Below are positions 1-13,053 of a stretch of 64,000 bases of DNA, piece by piece. The stretch is from Buxus sempervirens. Taxonomy: Eukaryota; Streptophyta; Magnoliopsida; Buxales; Buxaceae. The DNA lies in the NCBI GenBank assembly GCA_947561395.2, contig OX387184.1:43328766-43392765 (forward strand). Direction: 5' to 3'. Position 1 is the stretch's first letter. Every line of letters starts with the position of its first letter. The notes beneath the pieces are model-generated. The model made no database searches and had not been told where the DNA came from. It was given only the letters and a program-made list of their open reading frames with translations. The translations under genes and the position numbers were made by a program.

Positions 1-2339
1 AAACCGGCACCTAACCCGAACCCAGATCGCTACTGTAACAACCCCAATTTAGTTCAACAACCAAATCCGAGGTGTTACTGGCCCATATCAAATACAACAT
101 CAATAACATACCAGACCAAAGAATTCAAAATCCATTCTCTTATTATACTATCAGAGTTGCGGAGACAAGTATGTGCGGAAGTGTAGTTCAAAATCCTCAA
201 CTGAACATAAAGCTTGACCATCAATCAGTAATATCAAAGTCTGGTAAAATAACTGGGTACTATCTCTCTCATCTCCCAATACATCAACCCAATGAATAAT
301 AATAGTCCAATCAAATGTACTAAGTCTATAGCATTAATCCACCTCAGACAAGATCTGGATAATAGTAATCCTCCGGTGAATACTCAGCTATCTCTCCCTG
401 GAAGTCTAAGAGATCCCCCTCTCGCGTATCAGCTGAAAAAATGGAATAAAAGTAGGGTGAGATACGAATATCCCAGTAGGTAACACATGCACGATTAAAA
501 AGTTAATATGAGTAAAGTAACAGTTCATGCACGATTAAGCAACATCGACTAATTTGGCTCGCATAATCATTTATATCATTTGTGAACACAAAACAGTTTG
601 ATAAACAGTTCTAGAATGAATTTCAGCAATTTTTAATATAAGAATCCAATAGTCAAATCAGTAACATAATACACGCAATGCCAGGATGTACTAAACAGTC
701 ACATCCGATCGATATCCCAATCACATGCGTCCCGCATGTATACAATAATAATACCATGTGTTATGATTTCAGTGTCATTGTAGGACTCACAAAGATAGAT
801 AAACCTTTTGAGATGATTCTCAACCAATTGCTATACCACCGTGCGACTTAGGAGCAATGCTACTAATGATACTCAAGTCCCATGCAGTGCAGCTTAGACA
901 AGAGCCGTAGTCACTGACTTATTGCACACGTACCCATCAGAGTTGGCATGTACCACCAGCATGCAGCACCAGAATCAATACATGGAGATGGTCGCTTATC
1001 CACATGTACAGGGAATCACCAGCGGCTCACCGGGGTGTCCCTCCAGACATAGGACCTTCCCAGACAAACTAACTTGCAAAGGAAGCGCGTCCATATAGGA
1101 GTAACTCAACCCAAATGACATATCCCTCAGCTATCTAGCCACGACTATGGATCCATAACCAGCTATGCCCACTAGACTCCAAAATTCCCTAAAGTATCAT
1201 ATTTCTATAAGGTTTGGTGCCTAGCGGCATATAATGGTTATATCTGTACATTTACTTCAATATTCGTTCATCTCAAATCTGAATTCTGAATTCTCTTTAT
1301 AATGTATTCTGATTTATAACGCCATTTAGAGGTGGTTTGATAATCAAAGTGTAGTTAGGCTTTTCCAAAATCACATTTCTCAATTACCTTTGAAACTTGG
1401 CAACTAATGTCCTAAATATCTCCCTAATTTATTTTTCTGTAAAACAGGGATTTAGATAGTTTATTTTGGCCTTAAAGTACCTTAATTAATCATTAAAATT
1501 GTCTAAAAACAGTTTAGAATTGAATTAGGTTCGAAATTATGAAAATATGGAATTTCTACTTAGAGCGCCTAGGATTGCTCAGGATCGCCCTGGCGGTCCC
1601 TAGTCAGCGGTAGTTCAATTTCGAGCGCCCGCGGTCCATCGTCTCGTGGTCTCCGGCGTCCTAAATTTTTATAACTAGTGCCGAGGAGCGCCGATGATCG
1701 CCGAGCATAGTCAAGGTCGGCGGTCATACAAAATCGAGCAGAAACAGTTCTAAATCATGATTTTTCTCGTCTAAACTCATTCTAATGTATTTATAACATG
1801 CTTATCTAGCTAAATACACCAATACATATAATAGGAACATGCGTTTGCGATTAAACGAAGGAAAATCCAATTTCTGAAAGCAAAACGATGTCACCTAGCT
1901 TTTATTCGTGCGTTCCTCTTCTTCTCTTCTGAACAGCAACACTCCGATCCCTCTACAGTTGCAAAGCAACACTCAGAGCAAGGTAACCTGGTCTTCCTCC
2001 CTTCTTCTTCTTCTTCTCTTCTCGGTCGTTCAAAACGGGGTTCGTCGCTTGCGGCTATTCAATACGAGCGACAATACAAGGTATACGATTTAGGTTATTT
2101 TATACCTATATATACTTTCTGATCCCATGCATCTCCCATGCAAACTCTCCTATACACCTTGCCCGATTAGAATACATACCTCGATATCTCACGATCGGGC
2201 GGTCAGATCTGCATCTAATTCTGGATCTCCGCTAAATTGATCACCCCCTACAATAATAAAATATTTCCTTCAATCACAACTCTCAATAATATTATTTACT
2301 AATTTAATTTATTATTTAAGGAAAATTCGGGGTTTTACA
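1..2339 (-). mobile_element. LTR A1 (Tekay/Del-like gypsy LTR, minus orientation, cut by window edge)
   Basis: This matches the reverse complement of LTR A2 over its whole length, about 95% by eye where I compared. The window begins about 27 bases inside the LTR. On the plus strand it ends in GGAAAATTCGGGGTTTTACA, which is the 5' end of the LTR read on the minus strand. It interrupts the Tat-1 gag/protease frame, which restarts at 2341. Whether it is a solo LTR cannot be decided because its other end is outside the window. No protein is encoded; the short ORFs here are chance. Confidence 0.85.
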
Positions 2340-2340
2340 C

Positions 2341-3096
2341 TCGTACAAAGTCGTACCCCCACCTTACCCCACCCAATCTTTCCACCATCCAGCTACCTCC
2401 ACCACCACCATTAAGGCAGAAGTCTACCGTATCACCCGATCCGGTCGATACGTAAACACCGATCAACCACCTGCCCCAGAGGAAGGAGCGGAGGCAGAAG
2501 TAAAGAGGAAAGAAAAAGGGAAGGAAGTGGCTACTGAATTGACTCAGACCCTCAAGAGAAAGGGGAGGGCCACCGAAGAAGAAATTGTAGATTTACACCA
2601 TAGTGTGTTCACTCCAGAGTACGACCTCCTCCAGCAGTTGAACAAAGTGCCCGCCCAAATTTCCATAATGCGACTCTTGATTGATTCAGAGAAGCACCGG
2701 GCAGTGCTAATGAAGGTCTTGGGGGATGCACATGTGCAAGAAAGCATCAACCCTGAGCAACTAGGAGCAGTTGTATCAGTGATCATTGCACCCCAGGCTA
2801 TCTCTTTCTCTGCAGTGGATTTGCCACCGAAGGGTTGCAACCATACTAAGCCACTCTATATAACTGTGAAATGTGTAGATCTCATTGTAAAGTGGGCCAT
2901 GATCGACAATGGATCGGCGCTAAATATATGTCCAATGAGGACATTCCATAGCCTGCAATTGAATCCTTCGATGATCAAGCCAAGCGCTCACAATGTCAGG
3001 GGCTTCGACAATGCCAGAAGAGACTCAATGGGAGAGGTCACTCTGGTGATCATAATTGCAGATAGGCCCTTTACCATGGAGTTTGAACTCATGGAT
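2341..3096 (+). pseudogene. Tat-1 gag C-terminus and first half of aspartic protease
   Basis: An open frame runs from the edge of A1 to the edge of A2. It holds a basic linker, then LLQQLNKVPAQISIMRLL, a block typical of Tat/Ogre polyproteins just before the protease, then the retropepsin active site MIDNGSALNICP near 2900-2932. The homologous region of element C (about 24550-24900) has the same order of motifs. The start lies upstream of the window; no local ATG is a credible start. The protease is cut by LTR A2 right after FELMD and resumes at 5425. Confidence 0.85.
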
Positions 3097-5424
3097 TGTA
3101 AAACCCCGAATTTTCCTTAAATAATAAATTAAAATTAGTAAATAATATTACTGAGAGTTATGATCGATGGAAATAATTTATTATTGTAGGGGGTGATCAA
3201 CTTAGCGGAGATCCAGAATTAGATGCAGATCTGACCGTCCGATCATGAGATATCGAGGTATGTATTCTAATTGGGCAAGGTGTGTGGGAGAGTTTGCATG
3301 GGAGATACATGGGATCAGGGAGTATATATATGTATTAAATAACCTAAACTTGTATTGTCGCTTGTATTGAATAGCCGCAAGCGACGAACATTGAACTACC
3401 GAGAAGAGAAGAAGAAGAAGAAGGGAGGAAGACCAGGTTACCTTGCTCTGAGTGTTGCTTTGCAACTATAGAGAGATTGGAGGGTTGCTGTTCAGAAGAG
3501 AAGGAGAGGAACGCACGAATAAGAGGTAGGTGACACCGTTTTGCTTTCAGAAATTGGATTTTCCTTCGTTTAATCGCAAACGCATGTTTCTATTATATGT
3601 ATTGGTGTATTTAGCTAGATAAGCATGTTATAAATACATTAGAATGAGTTTAGACGAGAAAAATGATGATTTAGAACTGTTTCTGCTCGATTTTGTATGA
3701 CCGCCGACCTCAACTGTACTCGGCGATCATCGGCGCTAGTTATAAAAATTTAGGATGCCGGAGACCGCGAGACGACGGACCGCTGGCGCTCGAAATTGAA
3801 CTACCGCTGACTAGGGACCGCCAGGGCGATCCTGAGCGATCCTAGGCGCTCTAAGCAGAAATTCCAGATTTTCATAATTTCGAACCTAAATCAATTCTAA
3901 ACTATTTTTAGACAATTTTAATGATTAATTAAGGTATTTTAAGATCAAAATAAACTATCTAAATCCCTGTTTTACAGAAAAATAAATTAGGGAGACATTT
4001 AGGACATTAGTTGCCAAGTTTCAAAGGTAATTGAGAAATGTGATTTTGGAAAAGCCTAACTACACTTTGATTATCAAAACACCTCTAAATGACATTATAA
4101 ATCAGAATACATTCTAAAGAGAATTCAGAGTTCAGATGAACGAATATTAAAGTAAATGTACAGATATAACCATTATATGCCGCTAGGAACCAAACCTTAT
4201 AGAAATATGATACTTTAGGGAATTCTTGGAGTCTAGTGGGCATAGCTGGTTATGGATCCATAGTCGTAGCTAGATAGCTGAGGGATATGTCATTTGGGTT
4301 GAGTTACTCCTATATGCGACGCGCTTCCTTTGCAAGTTAGTTTGTCTGGGAAGGTCCTATGTCTGGAGGGACACCCCGGTGAGCCGCTGGTGATTCCCTG
4401 TACATGTGGATAAGCGACCATCTCCATGTATTGATTCTGGTGCTGCATGCTGGTGGTACATGCCAACTCTGATGGGTACGTGTGCAATAAGTCGGTGACT
4501 ACGGCTCTTGTCTAAGCTGCGCTGCATGGGACTTGAGTATCATTAGTAGCATTGCTCCTAAGTCGCACGGTGGTATAGCAATTGGTTGAGAATCATCTCA
4601 AAAGGTTTATCTATCTTTTTGAGTCCTACAATGACACTGAAATCATAACACGTGGTATTATTATTGTATACATGCGGAAGGCATGTAATTGAGATATGGG
4701 TCGGATGTGACTACTTAGTACATCCTGGCAATGTGTGAACTATGTTACTGATTTGACTATTGTATTCTCATATTAAACTTGCTGAAGTTCATTTCTAGAA
4801 CTGGTTATCAAACTGTTTTGTGTTCATGAATGGTATAAATGATTATGTGAGCCTGATTAGTCGATGTTGCTTAATCGTGCATGAACTGTTACTTTACTTA
4901 TATTAACTGTTTAATCATGCATGTGTTACCTACTGGGATATTCGTATCTCACCCTACTTTTATTCCATTTTTTTTCAGCTGATACGCGAGAGGGGGATCT
5001 CTTAGACTTCCAGGGAGAGATAGCTTAGTATTCACCGGAGGATTACTATTATCCAGATCTTGTCTGAGGTGGATTATTGTTATAGACTTAGTACATTTGA
5101 TTGGACTATTATTATGTATTGAGAGATGAGAGAGATAGTACCCAGTTATTTTACCAGACTTTGATATTCCTGATTGATGGTCAAGTTTTATGTTCAGTTG
5201 AGGATTTTGATCTACACTTCCGCACATACTTGTTTCCGCAACTCTGATAGTATAATAAGAGAATGGATTTTAAATTCTTTGGTCTGGTATGTTATTGATG
5301 TTGTATTTGATATGGGCTAGTAACACCTCAGATTTAGTTGTTGAACTAAATAGGGGTTGTTACAGTAGCGATCCGGGTTCGGGTTGGGTGCCGGTTTGCA
5401 CTGACCCGGGTTCGGGGCGTTACA
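3097..5424 (+). mobile_element. LTR A2: solo LTR of Tekay/Del-like gypsy family, plus orientation
   Basis: It starts TGTAAAACCCCGAATTTTCC and ends GGGTTCGGGGCGTTACA, 2328 bp long. It is flanked by a perfect 5-bp duplication TGGAT (3092-3096 and 5425-5429) and has no internal region, so it is a solo LTR left by LTR-LTR recombination. It splits the Tat-1 protease. Landmarks inside are a TATA-like run near 3323, a donor-like GTAGGT at 3526 and a TTTTCAG acceptor-like site ending at 4978. The same landmarks recur in the related LTR D2. Confidence 0.93.
3323..3331 (+). promoter_or_regulatory. Probable TATA box of LTR A2
   Basis: TATATATAT follows GGGATCAGGGAG. The same GGGATCAGG-then-TATA arrangement is found in LTR D2 near 44850-44870, so it probably marks the U3/R promoter. 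No start site can be measured here. Confidence 0.5.
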
Positions 5425-7555
5425 TGGATATCAACGCCTCATTTAACTTGCTAATTGGGAGGCCTTGGCTGCATCAGGCAGGAGCAGTATCTTCTACACT
5501 GCACAGAATGGTCCGATTTGTATCAGGTAATGAGTTGGTCACGGTACATGCGGAAGACAACCGGGAGTTCGAAAGGGTCGGAGTACCCTATGTGGATTAT
5601 GAGTTTCCCACCACACTCAATTTCCAAGCGGTGGAGATGGTGCAAGTGAATCAAATCCCCGAATCTAAAAGGGGGCAACGACTCTCGAAGGGGAAAAGAA
5701 AGAGTATGTTTAGCGCTGCTGACTGCGCAGATTGGGGCCTCAGAGCAGGCGAAGGACTGGGCAAGTACAAGCAAGGCATCAGGATAGCCATCCAACCTTA
5801 CGAGCAGACTACGGGGTTTGGACTGGTGTTCAAGCCGCAACCAGAAGACTACTCCTGACTCCTTGGGAACCGTGCCGAGAGGAAAAGAGCCAGAATTGAA
5901 GGAAGAGACCCCCACTGGCCCATATGCGTGCACGAGAACTTGTACCACCGCTTCACCAACATGGAGCATAGAGCAGCCCAAGCCATCGAGAACATAGTCC
6001 CCCAAGGGTGGGGAGATGAGTTTATGGACACCCCTGCCACGGAAGAAGACTACCTGCAAGGCCTGGGTCAGATGCTCTGGGAGGAGCCACGATTTATGGA
6101 AATGATTGGAGATATAGTAGAAGTAGACCCGTTGGCTCCTGAGGGGTCACCAGATGGCCTGCTAGCACTGGTCGCCTTGGACTCGGTTGACGAGGTCACC
6201 ATGGCCTTCGCCCCACCAGATGAACGGTTCATCCTCAATAGGATCCTAGTCAACTCTGCGATTGTGATGGAAGTGCCGCCACCTGCTCCCCTGGAGGAAT
6301 CCAAAGAAGAAGGTCCAATCATGTATATTTGCATGATGGAAGGGCGAGACAGCTCAGGAGCACCAACCCGCAGGCCAAGGTCGCCTCCTCCACCTCCCTA
6401 TATCCCACACCCCGGAACTCGTGATGGTCTAAACCGCATGTTCCGTAGCATGCCCCAAGTGCTAGGGCCAGTACCGGAAGAAGTGTACCATGCAACCTAC
6501 GACAAATGGGCGCCACCATCTTACTCGTCCACTGTGCTTGGGATACCCACTGGAATACCCATAATGTTTGCACCCCCCAGAGTTGACCCTGCCAACGGAG
6601 TCACCATCGCATACGCGCCACTTGAGGACGAGATACCGATGGCAATTCCTCTCAGTGGATCATGGGTAAGGGTATCGTCAAAGTCTGGCCCCAGATCAGA
6701 AAGAAGCCAAAACAAGCCGGTAGGAAGCGCAGCACATGATCCTATCTACATCTCTTTTGATGAGAGCGCCAACATGGTGCTGGCAAAAGAGCCAGAGAAG
6801 ACAATTGCTATCAACAAGGAAGTCGAGGCACCACTGAAGAACTGGAGCGCCACACCTTTTGCTATCAGCAAAGCTGCTATCCCAAAGGGGGTTTCTGTCA
6901 CCTCTGAAATTTCTGATGTAGCTACTGCTGAAAATTTTAATGAACATCTGAATGCTTCCTACTACTTGCATCTGTTTGAAAATGAAAATAACAAAAATAA
7001 GAAACTTGAGCATCGCAATCTCAGTGTCGATCCCGACGCACACCTGGAAGATCTGGGGCACGGGATAGGTAATGAGATTGCCATAATTAAACAAAAAGAA
7101 CAAAAAGAAATTGAAAAGCCAGTACATATGGCAATCATAAATGAAATGCATGAGCTAGTGTCCAATCCTGAAAGCGAGCAAGAGCTCGACAAATCAGATT
7201 GGGGCACTTGCCCATTGCAGCAAGAAGATTCAGACATCGTCCCCTGTAATCCTTTCGAGCATGAGGACGACGATGAATCATGGGAGACCCCGCTAGAATT
7301 CCAACTTGCATTGGAAAGGCACGAAAAGGGTCCCCAGGCCAACATTGAGGAAACAGAGCCAATTGACATAGGTGAAATAGCACAACCAAGGATCCTCCAA
7401 ATTGGTAAAAAGCTGTCACCATTATTGAGAAAACAGATGTTTGATTTTCTTAAATCTTATTCTGATGTGTTTGCATGGTCATACGAGGATATGCCCAGGT
7501 TAGACATGGACTTGGTTGTGCATCGGTTACCAACAAAGTCTGAGGCCGTACCTGT
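5425..7555 (+). pseudogene. Tat-1 protease end, G-patch, linker and RT N-terminus
   Basis: The frame reopens after A2 with LLIGRPWLHQAGAVSSTLH, the conserved end of Tat-type proteases. A G-patch follows at about 5725-5840 (WGLRAGEGLGKYKQGI, then TGFGLVFKP), a glycine-rich RNA-binding module known between protease and RT in this branch. A TGA at about 5856-5858 interrupts the frame, which otherwise continues in the same phase through a long acidic linker. At the end FAWSYEDMPRLDMDLVVHRLP is the standard entry to the RT domain. The frame is broken by LTR B1 just after the codons for AVP. Confidence 0.85.
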
Positions 7556-8099
7556 TGTTAGCACCTGATTTTTGCACCCCCGAAATAAAGAAAAATGAAA
7601 AGTCAAACCCTGAGGGGGTCAAAAAAGTGACTTTTTGATTCAAGTAAATTTGGCCATCAAATTTCATCTCATTGAAAAAGTGCATTTCGACACAGTTCCA
7701 ATGCAACTGAATTTGTTGGAATTGGAGTCCAGATGAGAAAATTATGAGTTGGTCAAACTTTTGGGGAGCAAAAAGTTGACTTTTCGCTCAACCCCAATTC
7801 AGCTGCCAAACTTGATCCCAATGGATAGGTGGTTCCGAGCCGGTTCCAACGACACTAAGTTTGCTGAAATCGGACACCGGATGAAGAAGTTATGAGCAGT
7901 TGAAGTTTCAGAAAAACTGCCCATGTGGCAAAAAGGCAGCAAAAAATGGAATAAACCAATAAAATAAATGTGTTTATTAATATTTTAATAAAGAGAATCT
8001 CGTTTTTTAATAAAATAATCGGAAAAATCGAACAAAATCTTGCAAAAAAACCAAATTGAATAAAGGTTTGAAATCCAAAACATTTTAAAAACGTGCTAG

Positions 8100-8315
8100 A
8101 CCGTATTTCAAATACGGGCAGGGCATGCCCGTATTTGAAATACGAGCAAGTTTCTAGAAGAGGACGCGCGTCGCTGTACGGCGGGACACGCGTCCCGTAC
8201 GGCTGATTCGCGAGATTTGGAAATGTGCGTTTTTCGCCCGTATTTGAATTACGGGCAAGGCACGCCCGTATTTGAAGTACGGGCAAGGCACACCCGTACT
8301 TCAAATTTGGGCACG
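8100..8315. repeat. Cluster of CCCGTA...TACGGG inverted repeats upstream of TATA in B1
   Basis: Several short hairpin-forming units occur here, for example CCCGTATTTGAAATACG and its variants. They lie directly upstream of the TATA box. Comparable clusters with another core (CCGGATAC) occupy the same place in B2, B3 and B4. They may be enhancer or factor-binding sites; that is inference. Confidence 0.6.
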
Positions 8316-8327
8316 CCCCTTTTTGCC

Positions 8328-8336
8328 TATAAATAG
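8328..8336 (+). promoter_or_regulatory. TATA box of LTR B1
   Basis: TATAAATAG in the context GCCTATAAATAGAGAGGCC. The same box followed by AGAG occurs in B2 and in both LTRs of element C, which supports it as the retrotransposon promoter. Confidence 0.7.
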
Positions 8337-9977
8337 AGAGGCCTACCTCCCATTTCAACAAGCCTGATCCCTTGACCGATCCCCCCTTTCTCCCCTCATG
8401 TTCCCATGACAAACCTTTGCCCAATTGCCGCCACCCTTAAACCCAAACCTTTTTTGTTCCCAAAATACCCCTGTCTCACCAAAACCATGTCCAAACCTTC
8501 TCTAATCTTCCTTTGAACATAATGACCTACTGAACCCCTTTTCAAACCCAACTTAAGAGTTTTTGGAGGACGCGGAAGCGCTGCCGAATTCGCCGGGGAA
8601 ATCATCACTAGCAAAAACCATATTGTAAGTATGTTAGATTTTATAATATGACATTATCACTAATGTTTTCACTTTCAATTTATTTTCTAGTCTCTTTTAA
8701 ATACTTTTAATGTTACTAACTCAGTTGCTATTTTGAGTGCCATGAGAAGATAGTATTAAAGGGTTGATCATTACAAGAAAGGAGAAAAAGAAAGTGTCTA
8801 AAGAACACTTTGATTAACTAATCAAATAACCCTTTTTAATTCTTTGACATGGAAGGATTGAACCCTTCTTGAGATTAAATGAGTTCCTTGTAATTTCCCA
8901 CTTCCCCCTCCAAAAGATGATCATGAATCATCCAAAAAGATGCTGGTTTTCATGTTAAAAGAGAAAGAAAGAAGAAGAAGGCCTTTTAGGCCAAAAGAAG
9001 AAAGGGAAGGACTTTGAAGAATCTGGAATCCCAACCGGAGCTGCCGGAACACCTGAGAAGGCCGCCGGAGGAGTCCCAACCGGAATTGGAGTTCAAAGTC
9101 GAAAAGTGGTGAAAACCGCAGACACAGAGCGGTTTAGTTATGACCGTATTCTCTCTATGGTCATGACTAAACCGTAGTTCCCCTACGGTCAAGACCAGAC
9201 CGCAGAGCAAATGCGGTGATTTCAGGAAAATCAATAAAAAATCAATTTGGTGACCCGGTTGGACCCAAATCCGACCCGGAATGAATTAACCCGATCATTT
9301 TTAATAAATTGGACTTTTCTAAGTCCATTTTGGACCCTGGGCCCAGATGGGCCCACCAAGACCACCCTGGGCCCACTTGAGTGGCCCACACTTTGACTGG
9401 CCATACCAGGCCTGTTTTCAATAAACAGGCCTAGGCCCCTTGACCCTTGGCTAATGGACCCATTCCAAGCCCATCAAGCCCAAATGAATTGTAAATACAT
9501 AAAATTTAAATAAATAACCAAATGGGTTACCCAATAACCCTACTGGGCCCCAGGCCCAACCATGGCAGCCCACGGGTCTTCCAACGGGACCCGGGTCCGA
9601 CCCATTTCACTTAGATAAATAAAAAAGATAAAATCAAAATAAAAAAAGGGGCCCAAACAATCAGAAGGTCCTGCCAGACCAAACAAGGTGTCATGCTGGT
9701 CTAGGAAGGGTGAAACTGACTCAAAAACCAGAGAGACCCGAGGGACCCGTCAAACCGACGGGGCTGGCCGGGGTGTCTTCGGACTTCCCCGGACGTAACC
9801 GAGGACTTAGCTAGAACTCTGAAAAGCCGCAGACCAGACTTAGACTAAGATAGGGCAAACACCGTGTCTGCCTGCACCTCTTAGGCAATGGCGACTCCGA
9901 AAGTCCCGAGGCATGCACAAACCTCCACGTACGCCCCGTGTGCGATTTAGGATCCAATTTTAGGTGCTCACACCTAT

Positions 9978-11412
9978 GAAACAGAAGCTTAGGCGAACAA
10001 AGCCAGAATGGGCCCTGAAGATCAAGGAGGAGGTCACCAAGCAGTTGGATGCCGGATTCTTGCAAGTAACTCATTACCCGGAATGGTTGGCCAACATCAT
10101 GCCAATTCCCAAGAAAGATGGGAAGGTCAGGATGTGCGTCGACTACAAAGATCTGAATAGAGCAAGTCCGAAGGATGACTTTCCATTGCCGCACATTGAT
10201 GTACTGATGGACAATATAGCAATGCATTCGATGTTCTCTTTCATGGACGGCTTCTCTGGTTACAACCAGATAAGGATGGCACCTAAGGATATGGAGAAAA
10301 CATCCTTTATCACGCACTGGGGCACTTACTATTACCACGTGATGCCATTCGAACTGAAAAATGCGGGTGCTACATATCAGCGTGCAATGACCTCAATATT
10401 CCACGACATGATGCACAAAGAAATGGAAGTATATGTGGATGACATGATAGCAAAGTCTAAGGAAGAAGAAGACCACTTGGTGAACCTTGGAAAGATGTTC
10501 GACAGACTCAGAGAGCACAAACTTCAGCTCAACCCAAACAAGTGTGTGTTTGGAGTCACTTCAGGAAAGTTGCTCGGATTCATAGTGGGAAAACGGGGCA
10601 TTAAGGTCAACCCCGTCAAAGCAAAGGCAATTCTGGAGATGCCTCCTCCGTCAACAGAAAAGGAAGTGAGGGGATTCCTGGGCAGATTGCAGTATATCAG
10701 TAGGTTCATTGCGCAGATGACTCCTGTGTGTGAACCTATATTCAAGCTGCTAAAGAAAGACAATCCTGTGGTTTGGAATGACAACTGTCAAGTAGCATTT
10801 GATAAGATCAAGGCTTATCTAATGAGTCCGCCGACATTGGTCCCGCCTGTCCCGGGACAACCCTTGATTATGTACCTGACAGTCTTTGAGACGGCTATAG
10901 GATGTGTGTTAGGGCAACACCATGAGAAAGGGCGGAAAGAACAAGAAATCTATTACCTGAGCAAGAAATTTACCAACATCGAAGTCAGATACAAAGTGCT
11001 TGAAAAGACATGTTGCGCCCTGGTCTGGGCAGCTCAGAAGCTCCGACACTATTTGCTTAGTCACACAGTCTTACTGATCTCCAATCTGGATCCATTGAAA
11101 TACATCTTTGAAAAGCCAATCTCCACTGGTAGGGTTGCTAGGTGGCAAGTCCTTTTATTTGAGTATGACATTGTCTACACAACTAGAAAGGTGATAAAAG
11201 GGCAGGCTGTAGCAGATCACTTGGCAGAGCACCCCCTACCAGACTACCAGCCGCTCCTAACTCACTTCCCCGATGAAGATGTGATGTGTGCAGAATCCGT
11301 GGAGGGCACAGAGGAAACTAAGTGGCAAATGTTCTTTGACGGGGCAGTCAATGTAAATGGAAAGGGGATTGGAGCAGTGCTGATTTCCCGAGATGGTGTT
11401 CATCACCGATAG
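9978..11412 (+). pseudogene. Tat-1 reverse transcriptase and RNase H
   Basis: The ORF continues the RT frame after LTR B1. The RT shows PKKDGKVRMCVDYKDLN, FMDGFSGYNQI and the catalytic YVDD (VYVDDMIAKS, about 10430-10460). The connection and RNase H part follow with FLGRLQYISRFI and an RNase H core lacking obvious damage. Near 11327 the second, archaeal-type RNase H begins (KWQMFFDGA, with its first catalytic Asp). The frame closes at a TAG through a frameshift near 11400, and the protein continues in another phase. These domains would copy element RNA into DNA in the cytoplasmic particle. Confidence 0.88.
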
Positions 11413-12713
11413 CAGCGAAACTCCTGTTTGATTGCACTAGCAACTTGGCCAAATATGAAGCATGTGTGTTAGGCTTGCGAACAACAATCGAGATGCATAT
11501 ACAAGAGCTAAAAGTATTCGGTGATTCAAGTCTTATCATCTATCAAGTAATGGGAGACTGGAAGACCAGAGATGTGAAGTTAGTGCCATACCAAGAGCTT
11601 GTCAAGGAATTAGAAGAGGAATTTGAGAGTGTGACATTCGACTACATGCCACGAGAAGGGAACCGATTTGCGGATGCACTGGCTACACTGGCATCAATGG
11701 CCACCATCACGGATGATACTTGGGTGCAACCATTGGAGATAGAAATTCGGCGTTACCCTGTTTACTGCTTCAGTATTGAGAAAAGCACACCCGAAGAGAA
11801 GCCTTGGTACGCAGACATCGAAAGGTACATAAGGAACAGAATTTTTCTAGAAGGTGCCTCAGCTGCAGAGAAGCAAACTATCCAAAGGTTGGCAGGGCAA
11901 TACTTCTATAGTGGGGGCAGACTATACAAGAAGTCATACAATGACTCCCTACTGCTATGCATCAGAGAAGCCGAGGCGCAGAAGTTGATTGAGGAAGTCC
12001 ATGGAGGGTTGTGCGGCGCACACATGAATGGGCATATGCTAGCAAGGAAGATTCTAAGAATGGGTTATTATTGGATGACCATGGAAGCAAACTGCTATGC
12101 TCATGTCAAAAAATGTCAGTTACGCCAGATTTATGCCGACAACATCCATGTACCACCAAATACGCTGTACTCCATGACATCACCTTGGTCGTTTGCCATC
12201 TGGGGAATCGACATGATAGGCCAGGTGCATCCAATGGCTTCAAACGGGCATCGGTTCATCTTAATGGCAATTGACTATTTTACCAAGTGGGTAGAGGCCA
12301 TGTCCTTCGTAGATGTGAAGAAATCCCATGTGCTCAAATTTATCAGAAACAATATAGTCTGTCGCTACGGAGTTCCAGAAGCGATCATCACTGACAATGC
12401 AAAGAATCTGAATAATAAGGACATGGAAAAGATGTGTGAAGATTTGAAGATCAGACATCTAAACTCCATGGCATACCGGCCCAAGATGAATGGAGCAGTA
12501 GAGGCTGCCAACAAGAATCTGAAGAAGATACTCGAGAAAATGGTAGTCACTTACAGAGACTGGCATGAGAAGCTGCCCTATGCACTACACGCCTACCGGA
12601 CGTCGATTAGAACATCAACCGGGGCAACCCCGTTCTCCCTCGTATATGGAATGGAAGCAGTCCTCCCCAATGGAAGCACAGATTCCGATGCTCAGAATTA
12701 TAAAGGAAGCTGA
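11413..12713 (+). pseudogene. Tat-1 second RNase H (rest) and integrase core
   Basis: The first part completes the second RNase H: NLAKYEACVLGL (Glu), VFGDSSLI (Asp) and NRFADALA (Asp), so its catalytic residues look present. The integrase zinc-binding domain follows at about 11990-12130. Its last Cys-X2-Cys reads C-Q-L-R, so the final cysteine seems replaced by arginine (codon 12123-12125). The DDE core is visible as IDMIGQ, IITDNAKN and NGAVEAANKN. A frameshift near 12669 moves the rest into another phase. Integrase would insert the cDNA into nuclear DNA. Confidence 0.85.
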
Positions 12714-13053
12714 AATCAGTGATGTCGAGTGGGAAGAGTCCAGATTTGACCAGTTGCGATTATTAGATGAGAAAAGAATTAAGGCTTTGTACCATGGCCA
12801 ACTCTATCAACAGAGAGTGGCGCGAGCCTACAACAAGAAGGTGAAGCCACAACAGTTCAAGGCAGGAGACCTAGTGTTGAAAAGAATATTTCCTCATCAA
12901 GAGGACAACAGAGGGAAATTCAAGCCAAACTACGAAGGGCCATTCGTAGTCCACAAAGTGCTATCTCGAGGAGCACTTATCCTGCAAGAAATGGATGGGG
13001 CAATCTTTCCTGAGCCGATAAATGCAGACGCAGTCAAACTGTACTACGCCTAA
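12670..13053 (+). pseudogene. Tat-1 integrase C-terminal part
   Basis: In the shifted frame the sequence continues with IKEAEISDVEW and ends in the GPFVV fold typical of the integrase C-terminal SH3-like domain (KFKPNYEGPFVVHKVLSRGA). It stops at TAA near 13053. No chromodomain is visible, as expected for Tat elements. An ATG at 12565 opens this frame earlier, but the overlap with the preceding ORF shows that to be a shadow. Confidence 0.85.

Larger units (their letters stand above)
7556..9972 (+). mobile_element. LTR B1: solo LTR of the Tat-1 family
   Basis: It begins TGTTAGCACC and ends TTAGGTGCTCACA, 2417 bp. Flanks are CCTGT and CCTAT, a 5-bp duplication with one mismatch, and excising it restores the RT frame. 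It is the shortest and most divergent B copy. It carries CCCGTA/TACGGG palindromes (8100-8315), TATAAATAG at 8328, GTAAGT at 8625, a second palindrome cluster at 9118-9205, and TGGCGACTC at 9889-9897. No coding potential was seen. Confidence 0.88.

Noticed and set aside
5523..7422. Several minus-strand ORFs of 63-178 codons
   Set aside because: They are shadows of the well-supported plus-strand Tat-1 frame.
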